Made by a program: the position numbers and the translations under genes. A stretch of DNA of 64,000 bases from an uncultured Ruminococcus sp. (lineage in GTDB: Bacteria; Bacillota; Clostridia; Oscillospirales; Ruminococcaceae): assembly GCA_902786975.1 (NCBI GenBank), contig CADAES010000006.1, positions 62,001-126,000 on the forward strand, read 5' to 3'. Positions 1 to 8,385 of this stretch are shown one piece after another. The stretch's first letter is position 1, and every line of letters begins with the position of its first letter. Below the pieces are notes generated by a model. That model saw only the letters and a list, made by a program, of their open reading frames with translations, was not told the DNA's origin and made no database searches.

Positions 1-1
1 C

Positions 2-556
2 GTTGTTGACAAGGACAAGATAATCAAGCCCGACACTCAGAACGAGGGCGACGTTATGATAGCTATAAAGTCAAGTGGCGTTCACTCAAACGGATTCAGC
101 CTTGTGAGAAAGGTGTTCGACGTGAACGAGAAGAGCCTTTCAAAGACCTATGACGAGCTTGGCGGAAAGACTCTCGGCGAAGTGCTGCTCACCCCGACAA
201 GGATATACGTCAAGGCGATAATGAGCCTCGTGGAAAATGTGAACGTAAAGAGCATTTCCCACATCACAGGCGGCGGATTCTACGAGAATATCCCGAGATC
301 CCTGCCTAAGGGTCTCTCGGCTAAAATATCAAGAAAGAACGTTCAGGTGCTGTCTATCTTCGACCTTATCGCAAAGACAGGCAATATCCCCGAAAGAGAT
401 ATGTTCAACACGTTCAATATGGGCGTCGGCATGACTGTCGTTGTTGATAAAGCCGATGCTGAAAAGGCTGTCGAGGTGCTCAAAGCCGCAGGCGAGGACG
501 CCTATATCCTCGGCGAGCTTATCAAAGGCGACTACGGCGTAATTATCACAGAATAA
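2..556 (+). CDS. purM: Phosphoribosylformylglycinamidine cyclo-ligase, C-terminal part
   Basis: AIR synthetase closes the imidazole ring of FGAM with ATP in purine synthesis (cytoplasmic). The frame is open from the window edge, so the start and N-terminal half lie outside; 184 residues are seen. The visible part matches the second half of the family: SSGVHSNGFSL, the strand LLTPTRIYVKA, the glycine-rich HITGGGFYENIPR and, near the end, NMGVGMTVVV. purN follows after 18 bases, as in many Firmicutes purine operons. The promoter and any purine riboswitch would be upstream of the window. Confidence 0.95.
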   Translation, partial: VVDKDKIIKPDTQNEGDVMIAIKSSGVHSNGFSLVRKVFDVNEKSLSKTYDELGGKTLGEVLLTPTRIYVKAIMSLVENVNVKSISHITGGGFYENIPRSLPKGLSAKISRKNVQVLSIFDLIAKTGNIPERDMFNTFNMGVGMTVVVDKADAEKAVEVLKAAGEDAYILGELIKGDYGVIITE

Positions 557-574
557 TTGAACAGGGACAAAGTT

Positions 575-1216
575 ATGAAAAATATAGTTGTACTCGTTTC
601 GGGCGGCGGAACGAATTTACAGGCGCTCATCGACTCACAGGACAGAGGCGATATCAAGGGCGGCAGGATAATCTGCGTTATATCGTCAAAGGACGGCGCT
701 TTCGCTCTTGAAAGGGCTAAGAAAGCCGATATCCCGACTGTTGTTATCCCAAGGAAGGACTATCCCGACAGCAAGGCTTACAGCGAGGCTATCCTTGCAG
801 AGCTAAACAGGCAGCAAGCCGACCTTGTTGTACTGGCGGGCTTTATGACGATACTTGACGAGTGTGTTACAAAGGCATACCCATACAAAATAATAAACGT
901 TCACCCTGCGCTCATACCGAGCTTTTGCGGTGAGGGCTTCTACGGGCTGAAGGTCCACGAAAAGGCCCTTGAATACGGCGTTAAGGTATCGGGTGCCACT
1001 GTGCATTTTGTCAACGAGAAGGCTGACGCAGGTGCGATAATCCTGCAGGGCGCTGTGAACGTTGAGAACGACGACACGCCCGAGATACTCCAGCGCAGGA
1101 TAATGGAAAACGTAGAATGGAAGCTTTTGCCCAAGGCTGTTTCGCTTTTCTGCGAGGACAGGATAGAGATAAAAGACGGCAGGGCTTATGTTTTAGATGT
1201 AAGAGATAAGAAGTAA
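575..1216 (+). CDS. purN: Phosphoribosylglycinamide formyltransferase
   Basis: GAR transformylase transfers a formyl group from 10-formyl-THF to GAR. The 213-residue protein has the N-terminal VLVSGGGTNLQALID phosphate loop and the catalytic Asn/His/Asp set in INVHPALIPSF and ADAGAI. The ATG at 575 is chosen over an in-frame TTG at 557 because it gives the usual MKNIVVLVSGGG start and sits after a CAGGGA ribosome site. The last residues (LDVRDKK) and the stop codon are encoded by a dispersed TAAGAG-type repeat that begins inside the gene, so the C-terminus seems to have been remodelled by that repeat. Confidence 0.95.
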   Translation: MKNIVVLVSGGGTNLQALIDSQDRGDIKGGRIICVISSKDGAFALERAKKADIPTVVIPRKDYPDSKAYSEAILAELNRQQADLVVLAGFMTILDECVTKAYPYKIINVHPALIPSFCGEGFYGLKVHEKALEYGVKVSGATVHFVNEKADAGAIILQGAVNVENDDTPEILQRRIMENVEWKLLPKAVSLFCEDRIEIKDGRAYVLDVRDKK

Positions 1217-1233
1217 GATGTAAGAGATACAGG
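1191..1233 (+). repeat. Dispersed TAAGAGG-type repeat, copy 1
   Basis: A purine-rich run of imperfect 7-8 base units (GTAAGAG, ATAAGAA, GTAAGAT, GTAAGAG) starting TTTTAGATGTAAGAG. The same pattern recurs at 20064-20104 and, inverted, at 36315-36360, each copy beginning TTTAGA. This copy overlaps the 3' end of purN and runs up to the ribosome site of the next gene. I do not know a named family for it; the recurrence in three unrelated contexts is seen directly. Confidence 0.7.
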
Positions 1234-1244
1234 AGACAAAAAAG

Positions 1245-1748
1245 ATGATAAGGTTAAGACCGTATAAAAAGTCGGACAGCGAGATCATCGCAGGCTGGCT
1301 GACCGACGAAAAGGGCTTTATGAAATGGTGTGCGGGAATGTACAGCTTCCCGATGACTGCACAGCAGCTCAACGACAGGTACGAAGAGTTCTGCCGTGAC
1401 GACAATGCGTGGTTCATGACTGCGCTGGACGACGGCGGAAAGGTGTGCGGACATTTCATTTTCAGAAAAGCTGACTGCAAAAACAACAGTATACATATGG
1501 GGTTCATCATCATCGACCCCGGGCTCAGAGGCAAAGGCTTGGGCAAGCAGATGCTGTCGCAGGCTTTGAGATACGCTTTTGAGATCTTCGGTGCAAAGAC
1601 TGTAACGCTCGGCGTTTTCGCTAACAACGAAAGTGCTCTGGGCTGTTACAAGGCGGCGGGATTTGTTCCTGTTGACACCGAAAAGGAGTGCTTTGAATTC
1701 GGCGGCGAAAAATGGGACTGTATTAATATGAAAGCAGAAAAGAAATAA
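1245..1748 (+). CDS. GNAT family N-acetyltransferase
   Basis: A 167-residue protein of the Gcn5-related acetyltransferase fold. Motif A is visible around residues 88-104: a hydrophobic strand MGFIIIDPGL followed by the acetyl-CoA pyrophosphate loop RGKGLG. The later strand VTLGVFANNESALGCYKAAGF is the usual motif B with the NxxALxxYxxxGF signature of RimJ/RimL-like enzymes. The substrate cannot be told from sequence. The start has a good AGGAGA site 8-9 bases upstream. It lies between purN and purO-like genes in the same direction and so is probably co-transcribed, but nothing ties it to purine synthesis. Confidence 0.85.
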   Translation: MIRLRPYKKSDSEIIAGWLTDEKGFMKWCAGMYSFPMTAQQLNDRYEEFCRDDNAWFMTALDDGGKVCGHFIFRKADCKNNSIHMGFIIIDPGLRGKGLGKQMLSQALRYAFEIFGAKTVTLGVFANNESALGCYKAAGFVPVDTEKECFEFGGEKWDCINMKAEKK

Positions 1749-1761
1749 CGGAGGTAAGAAT

Positions 1762-2478
1762 ATGAAAACCATTGACATCTACGAGGCTTTGAAAGCCAAC
1801 AGCTATCCAGGCAGAGGCATAATCATCGGCAAGAGCGCTGACGGAAAGAGCGCTGTTACGGCTTATTTCATTATGGGAAGAAGTGTCAACTCAAGAAACA
1901 GAGTTTTCACGCAGACCGAGGACGGCATAAAGACCGAGGCTGCCGTCCCGAGCAAGCTGACAGACCCGCATCTTATCATTTACTCCCCTGTTAGGGTGCT
2001 CGGAAACAAGACTATCGTTACAAACGGCGACCAGACCGACACCATCTACGAGCTTATGGACAAGCAGCAGACCTTTGAGCAGGCTCTGCGCACAAGGCTG
2101 TACGAGGACGACGCTCCGAACTACACACCTCGTATCTCGGGCATAATGCACGTAGGAAACGGCGAATACAACTACGCTATGAACATCATCAAGTCTGCCG
2201 ACGGAAACCCCGACTGCGCAGAGAGATTCACTTTCACCTACACAAATCCTCTTGACGGCGTAGGTCACTTTATCCATACCTATATGGGCGACGGTGATCC
2301 GCTGCCGAGCTTTGAGGGCGAGCCTGAAAAGATATCTGTGCCAAACGATATCGAAAGCTTCACAAACGACCTTTGGAACGCTCTCAACGAGGACAACAAG
2401 GTATCCCTGTTCGTGAGATTTATCGACATCGCAACAGGAAAGGCTGAAACGAAGATCGTCAACAAGTATTCCAAGTAA
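1762..2478 (+). CDS. IMP cyclohydrolase, PurO-type (PF07826-like)
   Basis: Predicted to close FAICAR to IMP, the last step of purine synthesis. The 238-residue protein resembles the PurO/IMP_cyclohyd family rather than the N-terminal domain of bifunctional PurH: it has the early YPGRGIIIGKS segment, TAYFIMGRSVNSRNRVF, and DPHLIIYSPVR. A separate AICAR transformylase lacking a cyclohydrolase domain lies further down the same operon, which fits a split PurH function. The start is preceded by GGAGG. Family assignment is from recognised motifs; catalytic activity is inferred. Confidence 0.85.
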   Translation: MKTIDIYEALKANSYPGRGIIIGKSADGKSAVTAYFIMGRSVNSRNRVFTQTEDGIKTEAAVPSKLTDPHLIIYSPVRVLGNKTIVTNGDQTDTIYELMDKQQTFEQALRTRLYEDDAPNYTPRISGIMHVGNGEYNYAMNIIKSADGNPDCAERFTFTYTNPLDGVGHFIHTYMGDGDPLPSFEGEPEKISVPNDIESFTNDLWNALNEDNKVSLFVRFIDIATGKAETKIVNKYSK

Positions 2479-2494
2479 ACCGGAGGTCTGCAAA

Positions 2495-2944
2495 ATGGCT
2501 ATTGAACCCATAGTGTATAAAATGGGCGACCACGAAGCATGGAGAGCCGAATACAACGGTCACGAGATACTGATAGTGAACAAGGGCAGGACGAGGCTCG
2601 AGATAGACGGCGAGGAGGTCGCTGTCCAGAAAGGCAGGCTGCCCGTTGCGACAAAGCTCGAGCTTATCGGCAGGATACCTACAACGGGTGAGCTGGTCAT
2701 AGTTACTCTCAACGGAAGCATGAAGAACGAATACAGGGGTATGCGTACAGAGGTGCATATCTACGTCGGCTGTGAGCTTGACAGGGACTACGGCTTTGTC
2801 GATCCCGAGAGGAATTTCACGCAGGTCGACGAGGTGACCCACGTTCCCAAGGAGAAAAAGCCGAGGAAGCTTATCGGCAAAAAAGCTATCAAAATTCCTA
2901 TCAGAAGAAAAAAGAAAAAAACATCGAATGATACTGTACAATAA
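2495..2944 (+). CDS. Conserved small protein, unknown function
   Basis: I do not recognise this 149-residue protein. It has no signal peptide or membrane segment. Residues 1-115 look like a compact beta-rich domain (HEILIVNKGRTRLEID, GELVIVTLNG, TEVHIYVGCEL), and the last 30 residues are strongly basic with KKPRKL and RRKKKKT, a tail that could contact nucleic acid or membrane phosphate. It has a GGAGG ribosome site, follows the PurO-like gene by 16 bases and precedes the phosphoglycerol transferase, so it is transcribed with both. Confidence 0.6.
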   Translation: MAIEPIVYKMGDHEAWRAEYNGHEILIVNKGRTRLEIDGEEVAVQKGRLPVATKLELIGRIPTTGELVIVTLNGSMKNEYRGMRTEVHIYVGCELDRDYGFVDPERNFTQVDEVTHVPKEKKPRKLIGKKAIKIPIRRKKKKTSNDTVQ

Positions 2945-2978
2945 TCTGTACACTTAGCAAAATTCCAGGGGTAATGAC

Positions 2979-4991
2979 ATGAAGCTTATAAAGGCTTATG
3001 TGAACAGAATAAAGGAAAATCCCAAAGCGCATACGGTATTTACGCTGTGTGCGGCAGCGGCGGTAACGGCGAGGGTGCTTGCGCTGCTGCTGGGATTTGT
3101 GAGCGTGAACGTATTTGAGTTTGCAGTCTATGCGCTCTCCCCTTTTCTTAGCATCACGCTTTTCTGGCTGCCCTGCGTTTCGCCCGTGAGGTCGCCGCTG
3201 TGGCTTTATCGGGTCATAGGCATATATGTTTTTGTGAGCAAGGGCTATGACAGGTCGGTATCCTACATCTGCTCGGAGCCTTACGCTTCACACAGGCTGT
3301 TAAAATGGGTGTGGATATGGACAAAGCCTGTGCTTATCTGCTGCGCTGCGCTTGTGATACACAGGATACTCACCTATTTTGCAGAAAACAAGGGCTGGCG
3401 GATCTTCAAGCTGTACAGGGTGCTTCTTATGTCATTACAGCCGTTTTTCACGGTACAGCGTGATGACAAGGCACTGTCGATAGGAAAAAAGGCAGCGCTG
3501 GTCATCGGCTGTGTGCTGATGTCGGTATCGGCGGTGATGCTGAGTGCGACTGCGTTTTTGCACCTGCATTTCCCGAGCATGGATATCGAAGCGATACTTT
3601 TCACGGTGGCTTACGCAAACGACGGATACACTCCCGATATGGCGAGAAAGCTCGTGCTTTATGCGATAGCTGCGGTGCTTCTGGCTGTGGTGCTGAGCGA
3701 AAGGCTCGTTAGGATGTCACGTGCAGGAAAGCTGACATTCCGCTGTCCCGACAGAAAGTCGAGCATCGCTTCACGTGCAAAGCCCGCAAGGCTTGCGGTG
3801 TGGATCGTTATACCGGTGTTCTCCGTTTCGGCGCTTTTCCTTGAAACGAGCACCTTTTCCTACATCAGCAACAGGCTGCACAAATCGACCCTCTACGAGG
3901 AGCACTATGTTTCACCGACGGCGGACAGGATAACATTTCCCGAAAAGAAGAAAAACCTTATCTACATATATCTCGAATCGTTTGAGAACTCCTACACGAC
4001 TACCGAGAACGGCGGCTTGCAGATACAGGATATGATGCCGGAGCTTACGGAGCTTGCAAAGAGCAATATCAATTTCTCAAACTGTGACAAGCTCGGCGGC
4101 TCGACAGTCATAGCACCGAGCATAGCCTACACTATGGGGGCGACTATCGCACAGACCTCGGGCGTTGTACTTATGACGCCGCTGGGGAAAATGCGAAACG
4201 ATATGGGCGAGCTTAACAGCTTTCTGCCGTCGCTTCGCAGACTGGAGGACGTGCTGCACGACAACGGCTACGAGCAGCTTTTCATCGAAGGCTCGGATTC
4301 AAGCTTCGCAGCATACAACAGCTACGTCGGAAGATACGACGACAGCAAAGTTTTTGACCTCAACTCCGCAAGGAGCGAGGGGCTCATACCCGAAAACTAC
4401 TACCAGATGTGGGGCTTTGAGGACAGGAAGATGTTTGAATACTCAAAGCAGAATATAGACAAGCTCGCACAGGGCGAAAAGCCGTTTGCCGTGACGATGT
4501 ACACTATGGACACGCACAGCTTTGAGGAGGGCTACCGCTGCCCGCTGTGCGACAAGAACACCACCAACAATTTTGCTGCTGCTGTCGGCTGTACCTCACG
4601 GCAGGTAAAGGACTTCATCGACTGGCTCAAAACCAAGCCCTACTACGACGACACGGTGATAATTATAACCGGCGACCACATCGCCGAGCACGTTCCCGAG
4701 GGGATAGACCTTGAACAGGAGGGCTACGAGAGGTCGCCGTACAACTGTTTCATCAATGCAGCAAAGACGCCGTCCAACGCCAAGAACAGGGTGATCTCCC
4801 CTATGGATATGTTCCCCACTACCCTTTCGGCACTTGGTGCACAGATAAAGGGTGACAGACTCGGACTCGGAACAGACCTGTTTTCGGAAACGAAAACGCT
4901 CGCCGAGGAGATCGGAAAGGACAAGCTTGCCGAGCAGATACAGCAGAATTCGGACTACTTCAACCGTGAATTCTGGAAGGAGAAACAATGA
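2979..4991 (+). CDS. LtaS/MdoB-like phosphoglycerol transferase (sulfatase fold)
   Basis: A 670-residue membrane enzyme of the alkaline phosphatase/sulfatase superfamily that probably transfers phosphoglycerol or a similar head group to a cell-surface polymer. Residues 1-290 hold about six hydrophobic segments; the rest is an extracytoplasmic sulfatase domain. Seen motifs: IYIYLESFENSY with the first metal-ligand acid, AYTMGATIAQTSG where the nucleophilic Thr is expected (the spacing resembles MdoB/OpgB more than classical LtaS), TMYTMDTHSF, and IIITGDHIAEHV with the Asp-His metal ligands. The stop overlaps the start of the next gene (ATGA), so the two are translationally coupled. The acceptor cannot be told. 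Confidence 0.85.
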   Translation: MKLIKAYVNRIKENPKAHTVFTLCAAAAVTARVLALLLGFVSVNVFEFAVYALSPFLSITLFWLPCVSPVRSPLWLYRVIGIYVFVSKGYDRSVSYICSEPYASHRLLKWVWIWTKPVLICCAALVIHRILTYFAENKGWRIFKLYRVLLMSLQPFFTVQRDDKALSIGKKAALVIGCVLMSVSAVMLSATAFLHLHFPSMDIEAILFTVAYANDGYTPDMARKLVLYAIAAVLLAVVLSERLVRMSRAGKLTFRCPDRKSSIASRAKPARLAVWIVIPVFSVSALFLETSTFSYISNRLHKSTLYEEHYVSPTADRITFPEKKKNLIYIYLESFENSYTTTENGGLQIQDMMPELTELAKSNINFSNCDKLGGSTVIAPSIAYTMGATIAQTSGVVLMTPLGKMRNDMGELNSFLPSLRRLEDVLHDNGYEQLFIEGSDSSFAAYNSYVGRYDDSKVFDLNSARSEGLIPENYYQMWGFEDRKMFEYSKQNIDKLAQGEKPFAVTMYTMDTHSFEEGYRCPLCDKNTTNNFAAAVGCTSRQVKDFIDWLKTKPYYDDTVIIITGDHIAEHVPEGIDLEQEGYERSPYNCFINAAKTPSNAKNRVISPMDMFPTTLSALGAQIKGDRLGLGTDLFSETKTLAEEIGKDKLAEQIQQNSDYFNREFWKEKQ

Positions 4992-5722
4992 GCAAGGGCA
5001 AAAAAGCACTTATCGTTTTCGTCTGCTTTATCGTGATCTTCGCTGCGCTTCTCGCACTTGTGTATTTCAAGCTGATACATCCCAACGATATGTTCATCGG
5101 CAGCTACAAGGTCAGAGGCGTTGATGTTTCAAGCTATCAGGGCGAGATAGACTGGAAAGAGCTGTCCGCCAGAGGCATAGACTTTGCTTTCATCAAGGCT
5201 ACCGAGGGCAGCGAGCATGTTGACGAGCGTTTTGAATATAATTTCAAACACGCCGCAGATACAAAGCTCTATTACGGCGCTTACCACTTTTTCAGCTACG
5301 ACAGCAGCGGAAAACAGCAGGCAGAGCACTTTATTAAAACAGTAGATAAGAAAACAGGTATGCTTGCGCCTGTGATAGACCTCGAGTTTTACGGCAGATA
5401 TGAAGACGAACCCAAGGACAGAAGCGATGTTGTTCCCGAGGTCCTTGATATGGCTAAGGCACTTGAGGAGCATTACGGCATAAAGCCGATAATCTATGCA
5501 ACAGGCAAAAGCTATGACAAATACATTAAAGACAGCGAGCTTGATGATTATCCGCTGTGGATAAGAAATGTTTATTTCAAGCCGCTTTTCACAGGAGACT
5601 GGGTCTTCTGGCAGTATTCCGACGACGCAAAGCTCGGAGGATATAAAGGCGAAGAAGAACACATCGACTTAGATGCGTTCTTTGGAGATAAAGAAAAACT
5701 CAGCGACTATACTATAAAATAA
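4988..5722 (+). CDS. GH25-family lysozyme (muramidase), membrane-anchored
   Basis: A 244-residue N-acetylmuramidase-type glycoside hydrolase. One hydrophobic helix at about residues 7-27 acts as an uncleaved anchor; the GH25 domain follows. The signature GVDVSSYQGEIDW with the first catalytic Asp starts near residue 42, followed by FAFIKATEGS and YYGAYHFFSY, and PVIDLEF carries the DxE catalytic acids. The length is that of a single GH25 domain without wall-binding repeats. Its ATG overlaps the stop of the phosphoglycerol transferase gene, so both are probably used in cell-envelope work at the same site. Confidence 0.93.
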   Translation: MSKGKKALIVFVCFIVIFAALLALVYFKLIHPNDMFIGSYKVRGVDVSSYQGEIDWKELSARGIDFAFIKATEGSEHVDERFEYNFKHAADTKLYYGAYHFFSYDSSGKQQAEHFIKTVDKKTGMLAPVIDLEFYGRYEDEPKDRSDVVPEVLDMAKALEEHYGIKPIIYATGKSYDKYIKDSELDDYPLWIRNVYFKPLFTGDWVFWQYSDDAKLGGYKGEEEHIDLDAFFGDKEKLSDYTIK

Positions 5723-5738
5723 ACGGAGGTAATGAAAA

Positions 5739-6920
5739 ATGGCAAATGAAATGCTGTTAAAGTACGGCTGCAACCCTAATCAGAAGCCGTCAAAGGTGTT
5801 TATGGAGGACGGAAGCGAGCTGCCTATAACGGTGCTCAACGGCAAGCCCGGCTACATCAATCTGCTCGACGCATTCAACGGCTGGCAGCTGGTAAAGGAG
5901 CTCAAAAAGGCTACGGGATACTGCGCTGCGACATCGTTCAAGCACGTTTCACCTGCAGGTGCTGCTATCGGCACTCCGCTGACGGACACCGAAAAGAAGA
6001 TATACTTTGTTGACGACCTCGGTGAGCTGACACCTATGGCGTGCGCTTACGCAAAGGCAAGAGGCGCTGACAGAATGTCGTCCTACGGCGATTTTATCGC
6101 TCTTTCGGACGAGTGCGACGCCTGCACCGCTAACCTTATCAAGCGTGAGGTTTCCGACGGCATCATCGCTCCTTCTTACACAGACGAGGCTCTTGAGATC
6201 CTCAAGTCAAAGAGAAAGGGCACATACAACATCGTTCAGATAGACGAAAGCTATGTTCCCGCACCCGTCGAGAGAAAGCAGGTATACGGCGTTACCTTCG
6301 AGCAGGGCAGAAACGAGCTGAAAATAGACAACGATATGCTTGCTAATGTCGTTACCGACAACAAGGATATCCCGGAGGACAAGAAGACCGACCTCGTTAT
6401 CTCGCTCATCACGCTCAAATACACTCAGTCAAATTCTGTTTGCTACGTTAAGAACGGACAGGCTATCGGCATCGGCGCAGGTCAGCAGTCAAGGATACAC
6501 TGCACAAGGCTCGCAGGAAACAAGGCTGATATCTGGTGGCTCAGACAGCACCCGAAGGTACTGGGACTCCAGTTCGTTGACGACATAAGACGCCCCGACA
6601 GGGACAACACTATCGACGTTTACATCTCCGACGAGCACGACGATGTTCTCGCTGACGGCGTATGGCAGACGCTTTTCAAGGTCAAGCCCGAGGTGCTCAC
6701 AGAGGCTGAAAAGAAGGAATGGATAGCTAAGAACAAGGACGTATGCCTCGGCTCGGACGCTTTCTTCCCGTTCGGCGACAACATCGAAAGAGCAAAGAAA
6801 TCAGGCGTTGCATACATCGCAGAGCCGGGCGGATCTATCCGTGACGACCATGTTATCATGACCTGCAACAAATACAATATCGCTATGGCGTTCACGGGAA
6901 TAAGACTGTTCCACCACTAA
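5739..6920 (+). CDS. Stand-alone AICAR transformylase (PurH C-terminal type)
   Basis: Phosphoribosylaminoimidazole-carboxamide formyltransferase converts AICAR to FAICAR with 10-formyl-THF. At 393 residues it lacks the N-terminal MGS-like IMP cyclohydrolase domain of the usual ~515-residue bifunctional PurH. The catalytic Lys-His region is visible in ATSFKHVSPAGAAIG. Other family segments are TQSNSVCYVKNGQAIGIGAGQQSR, split here as TQSNSVCYVKNGQA and IGIGAGQQSR, and VAYIAEPGGSIRDD near the end. The family start MLLKYGCNPNQKPS follows GGAGG. The missing activity is probably supplied by the PurO-like protein encoded 3.3 kb upstream. Confidence 0.93.
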   Translation: MANEMLLKYGCNPNQKPSKVFMEDGSELPITVLNGKPGYINLLDAFNGWQLVKELKKATGYCAATSFKHVSPAGAAIGTPLTDTEKKIYFVDDLGELTPMACAYAKARGADRMSSYGDFIALSDECDACTANLIKREVSDGIIAPSYTDEALEILKSKRKGTYNIVQIDESYVPAPVERKQVYGVTFEQGRNELKIDNDMLANVVTDNKDIPEDKKTDLVISLITLKYTQSNSVCYVKNGQAIGIGAGQQSRIHCTRLAGNKADIWWLRQHPKVLGLQFVDDIRRPDRDNTIDVYISDEHDDVLADGVWQTLFKVKPEVLTEAEKKEWIAKNKDVCLGSDAFFPFGDNIERAKKSGVAYIAEPGGSIRDDHVIMTCNKYNIAMAFTGIRLFHH

Positions 6921-6939
6921 TTGACACGGAGGAAATACT

Positions 6940-8298
6940 ATGGACATACTCGTTGTTGGCGGCGGCGGTCGTGAACACGCAATTATAATGAAGCTGGCTG
7001 AATCCAAAAAGGTCGGCAAGCTTTACTGCACACCCGGAAACGGCGGCATCTCCAAGTACGCACAGTGCTTTGACGTTGCGGCTACGGACATCGAGGGCGT
7101 TGTGGCTCTTGCAAAGAAACTGAAGGTAGATATGGTGGCCGTTGCGCCCGACGACCCGCTTGTGCTGGGAATGGTGGACGCTTTGCAGGCTGAGGGCTTC
7201 AAAACGTTCGGTCCGAAAAAGGACGCTGCTATAATCGAAGGCAGCAAGGTCTTTTCAAAGCAGCTTATGAAAAAGTACGGCATTCCGACTGCGGCTTACG
7301 AGGTGTTTGACAACAGCGAAGCGGCTATCGCTTACGTTAAAAAGCAAAACACCTACCCAGCTGTTATCAAGGCGGACGGACTGGCTCTGGGCAAGGGAGT
7401 TATACTTGCACAGAACGAGGCAGAGGCTGTCGAAGCTATACACTCGATGATAGACGAGCTGAAATTCGGCAAGAGCAGCTCTACTATCGTTGTAGAGGAA
7501 TTTCTCACAGGCCCCGAGGTGTCGGTGCTTTCGTTCACAGACGGAAAAACTGTCGTTCCGATGATATCTTCAATGGACCACAAAAGGGCGCTCGACTGCG
7601 ATCTCGGTCTGAACACAGGCGGAATGGGTACTGTCGCTCCGAACCCTTACTACACAGAGGAGATAGCTAACGAGTGCATGGAAAAGATATTCCTGCCGAC
7701 TATAAAGGCTATGAACGCTGAGGGACGCACATTTGAGGGCTGTCTGTACTTCGGTCTGATGCTCACTCCAAATGGTCCGAAGGTGATCGAGTACAACTGC
7801 CGTTTCGGCGACCCCGAAACACAGGTAGTTCTGCCGATGCTCGAGGGCGACCTCTGCGAGATATTCGAGGCTATCTACGAGCACAGGCTAAGTGATGTGA
7901 AGATAGGCTGGAAGGAAGGCTACTGCACCTGCGTTGTTATGGCAAGCGGCGGCTACCCGACAAGCTACGAAAAGGGATTCGAGATAACCGGTCTTGACGA
8001 GAACGGACAGGTCGACGGTGCTTTCGTTTACCACGCAGGCACAAAACTCACCGACGGTAAGTTCACCAATAACGGCGGTCGTGTTCTCGGCGTCACCTGT
8101 ACTGCGCTCACTCTTCAGGGCGCTCTGGACAAGAGCTATGCTGCTGTCAAAAAGATCGACTGGAAAGACGTGCATTACAGAAGCGATATCGGTCAGCGTG
8201 CCCTTAAAGCTCTCGATAACCACGACCCCCTCGACCTCGAGTATAAAGAGGATATGGAGGAGTATATCGAAGCAAATGGCGTCTACCTCAGACAGTGA
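6940..8298 (+). CDS. purD: Phosphoribosylamine--glycine ligase
   Basis: GAR synthetase, an ATP-grasp ligase joining phosphoribosylamine and glycine. The N-terminal MDILVVGGGGREHAI loop, KADGLALGKGV in the ATP-grasp B domain, LNTGGMGTVAPNP and EYNCRFGDPETQ are clear. It is 452 residues, about 30 longer than common PurD, through a longer C-terminal end. The region usually written VGPE.PL reads VAPDDPL here, a variant within the substrate-binding side. GGAGG precedes the ATG. It is the last gene of the purine operon, followed by a strong terminator shared with the convergent tetR. Confidence 0.96.
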   Translation: MDILVVGGGGREHAIIMKLAESKKVGKLYCTPGNGGISKYAQCFDVAATDIEGVVALAKKLKVDMVAVAPDDPLVLGMVDALQAEGFKTFGPKKDAAIIEGSKVFSKQLMKKYGIPTAAYEVFDNSEAAIAYVKKQNTYPAVIKADGLALGKGVILAQNEAEAVEAIHSMIDELKFGKSSSTIVVEEFLTGPEVSVLSFTDGKTVVPMISSMDHKRALDCDLGLNTGGMGTVAPNPYYTEEIANECMEKIFLPTIKAMNAEGRTFEGCLYFGLMLTPNGPKVIEYNCRFGDPETQVVLPMLEGDLCEIFEAIYEHRLSDVKIGWKEGYCTCVVMASGGYPTSYEKGFEITGLDENGQVDGAFVYHAGTKLTDGKFTNNGGRVLGVTCTALTLQGALDKSYAAVKKIDWKDVHYRSDIGQRALKALDNHDPLDLEYKEDMEEYIEANGVYLRQ

Positions 8299-8323
8299 AA
8301 AGATACTTTGCAAATGATTTATA

Positions 8324-8366
8324 AAAAAAGAGTGACTGAACATTCAGCGTTCGGTCACTCTTTTTG
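8324..8366. terminator. Bidirectional terminator between purD and tetR
   Basis: A 12-bp stem (AGAGTGACTGAA with TTCGGTCACTCT, one wobble pair) around a 9-base loop, with an A-run before and a T-run after, so it can end both the purine operon and the converging tetR transcript. Confidence 0.9.
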
Positions 8367-8385
8367 TATTTGGTAATATATATTG

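Noticed and set aside
7888..8343. Minus-strand frame over purD
   Set aside because: It lies opposite a conserved gene, crosses the terminator and has no ribosome site.
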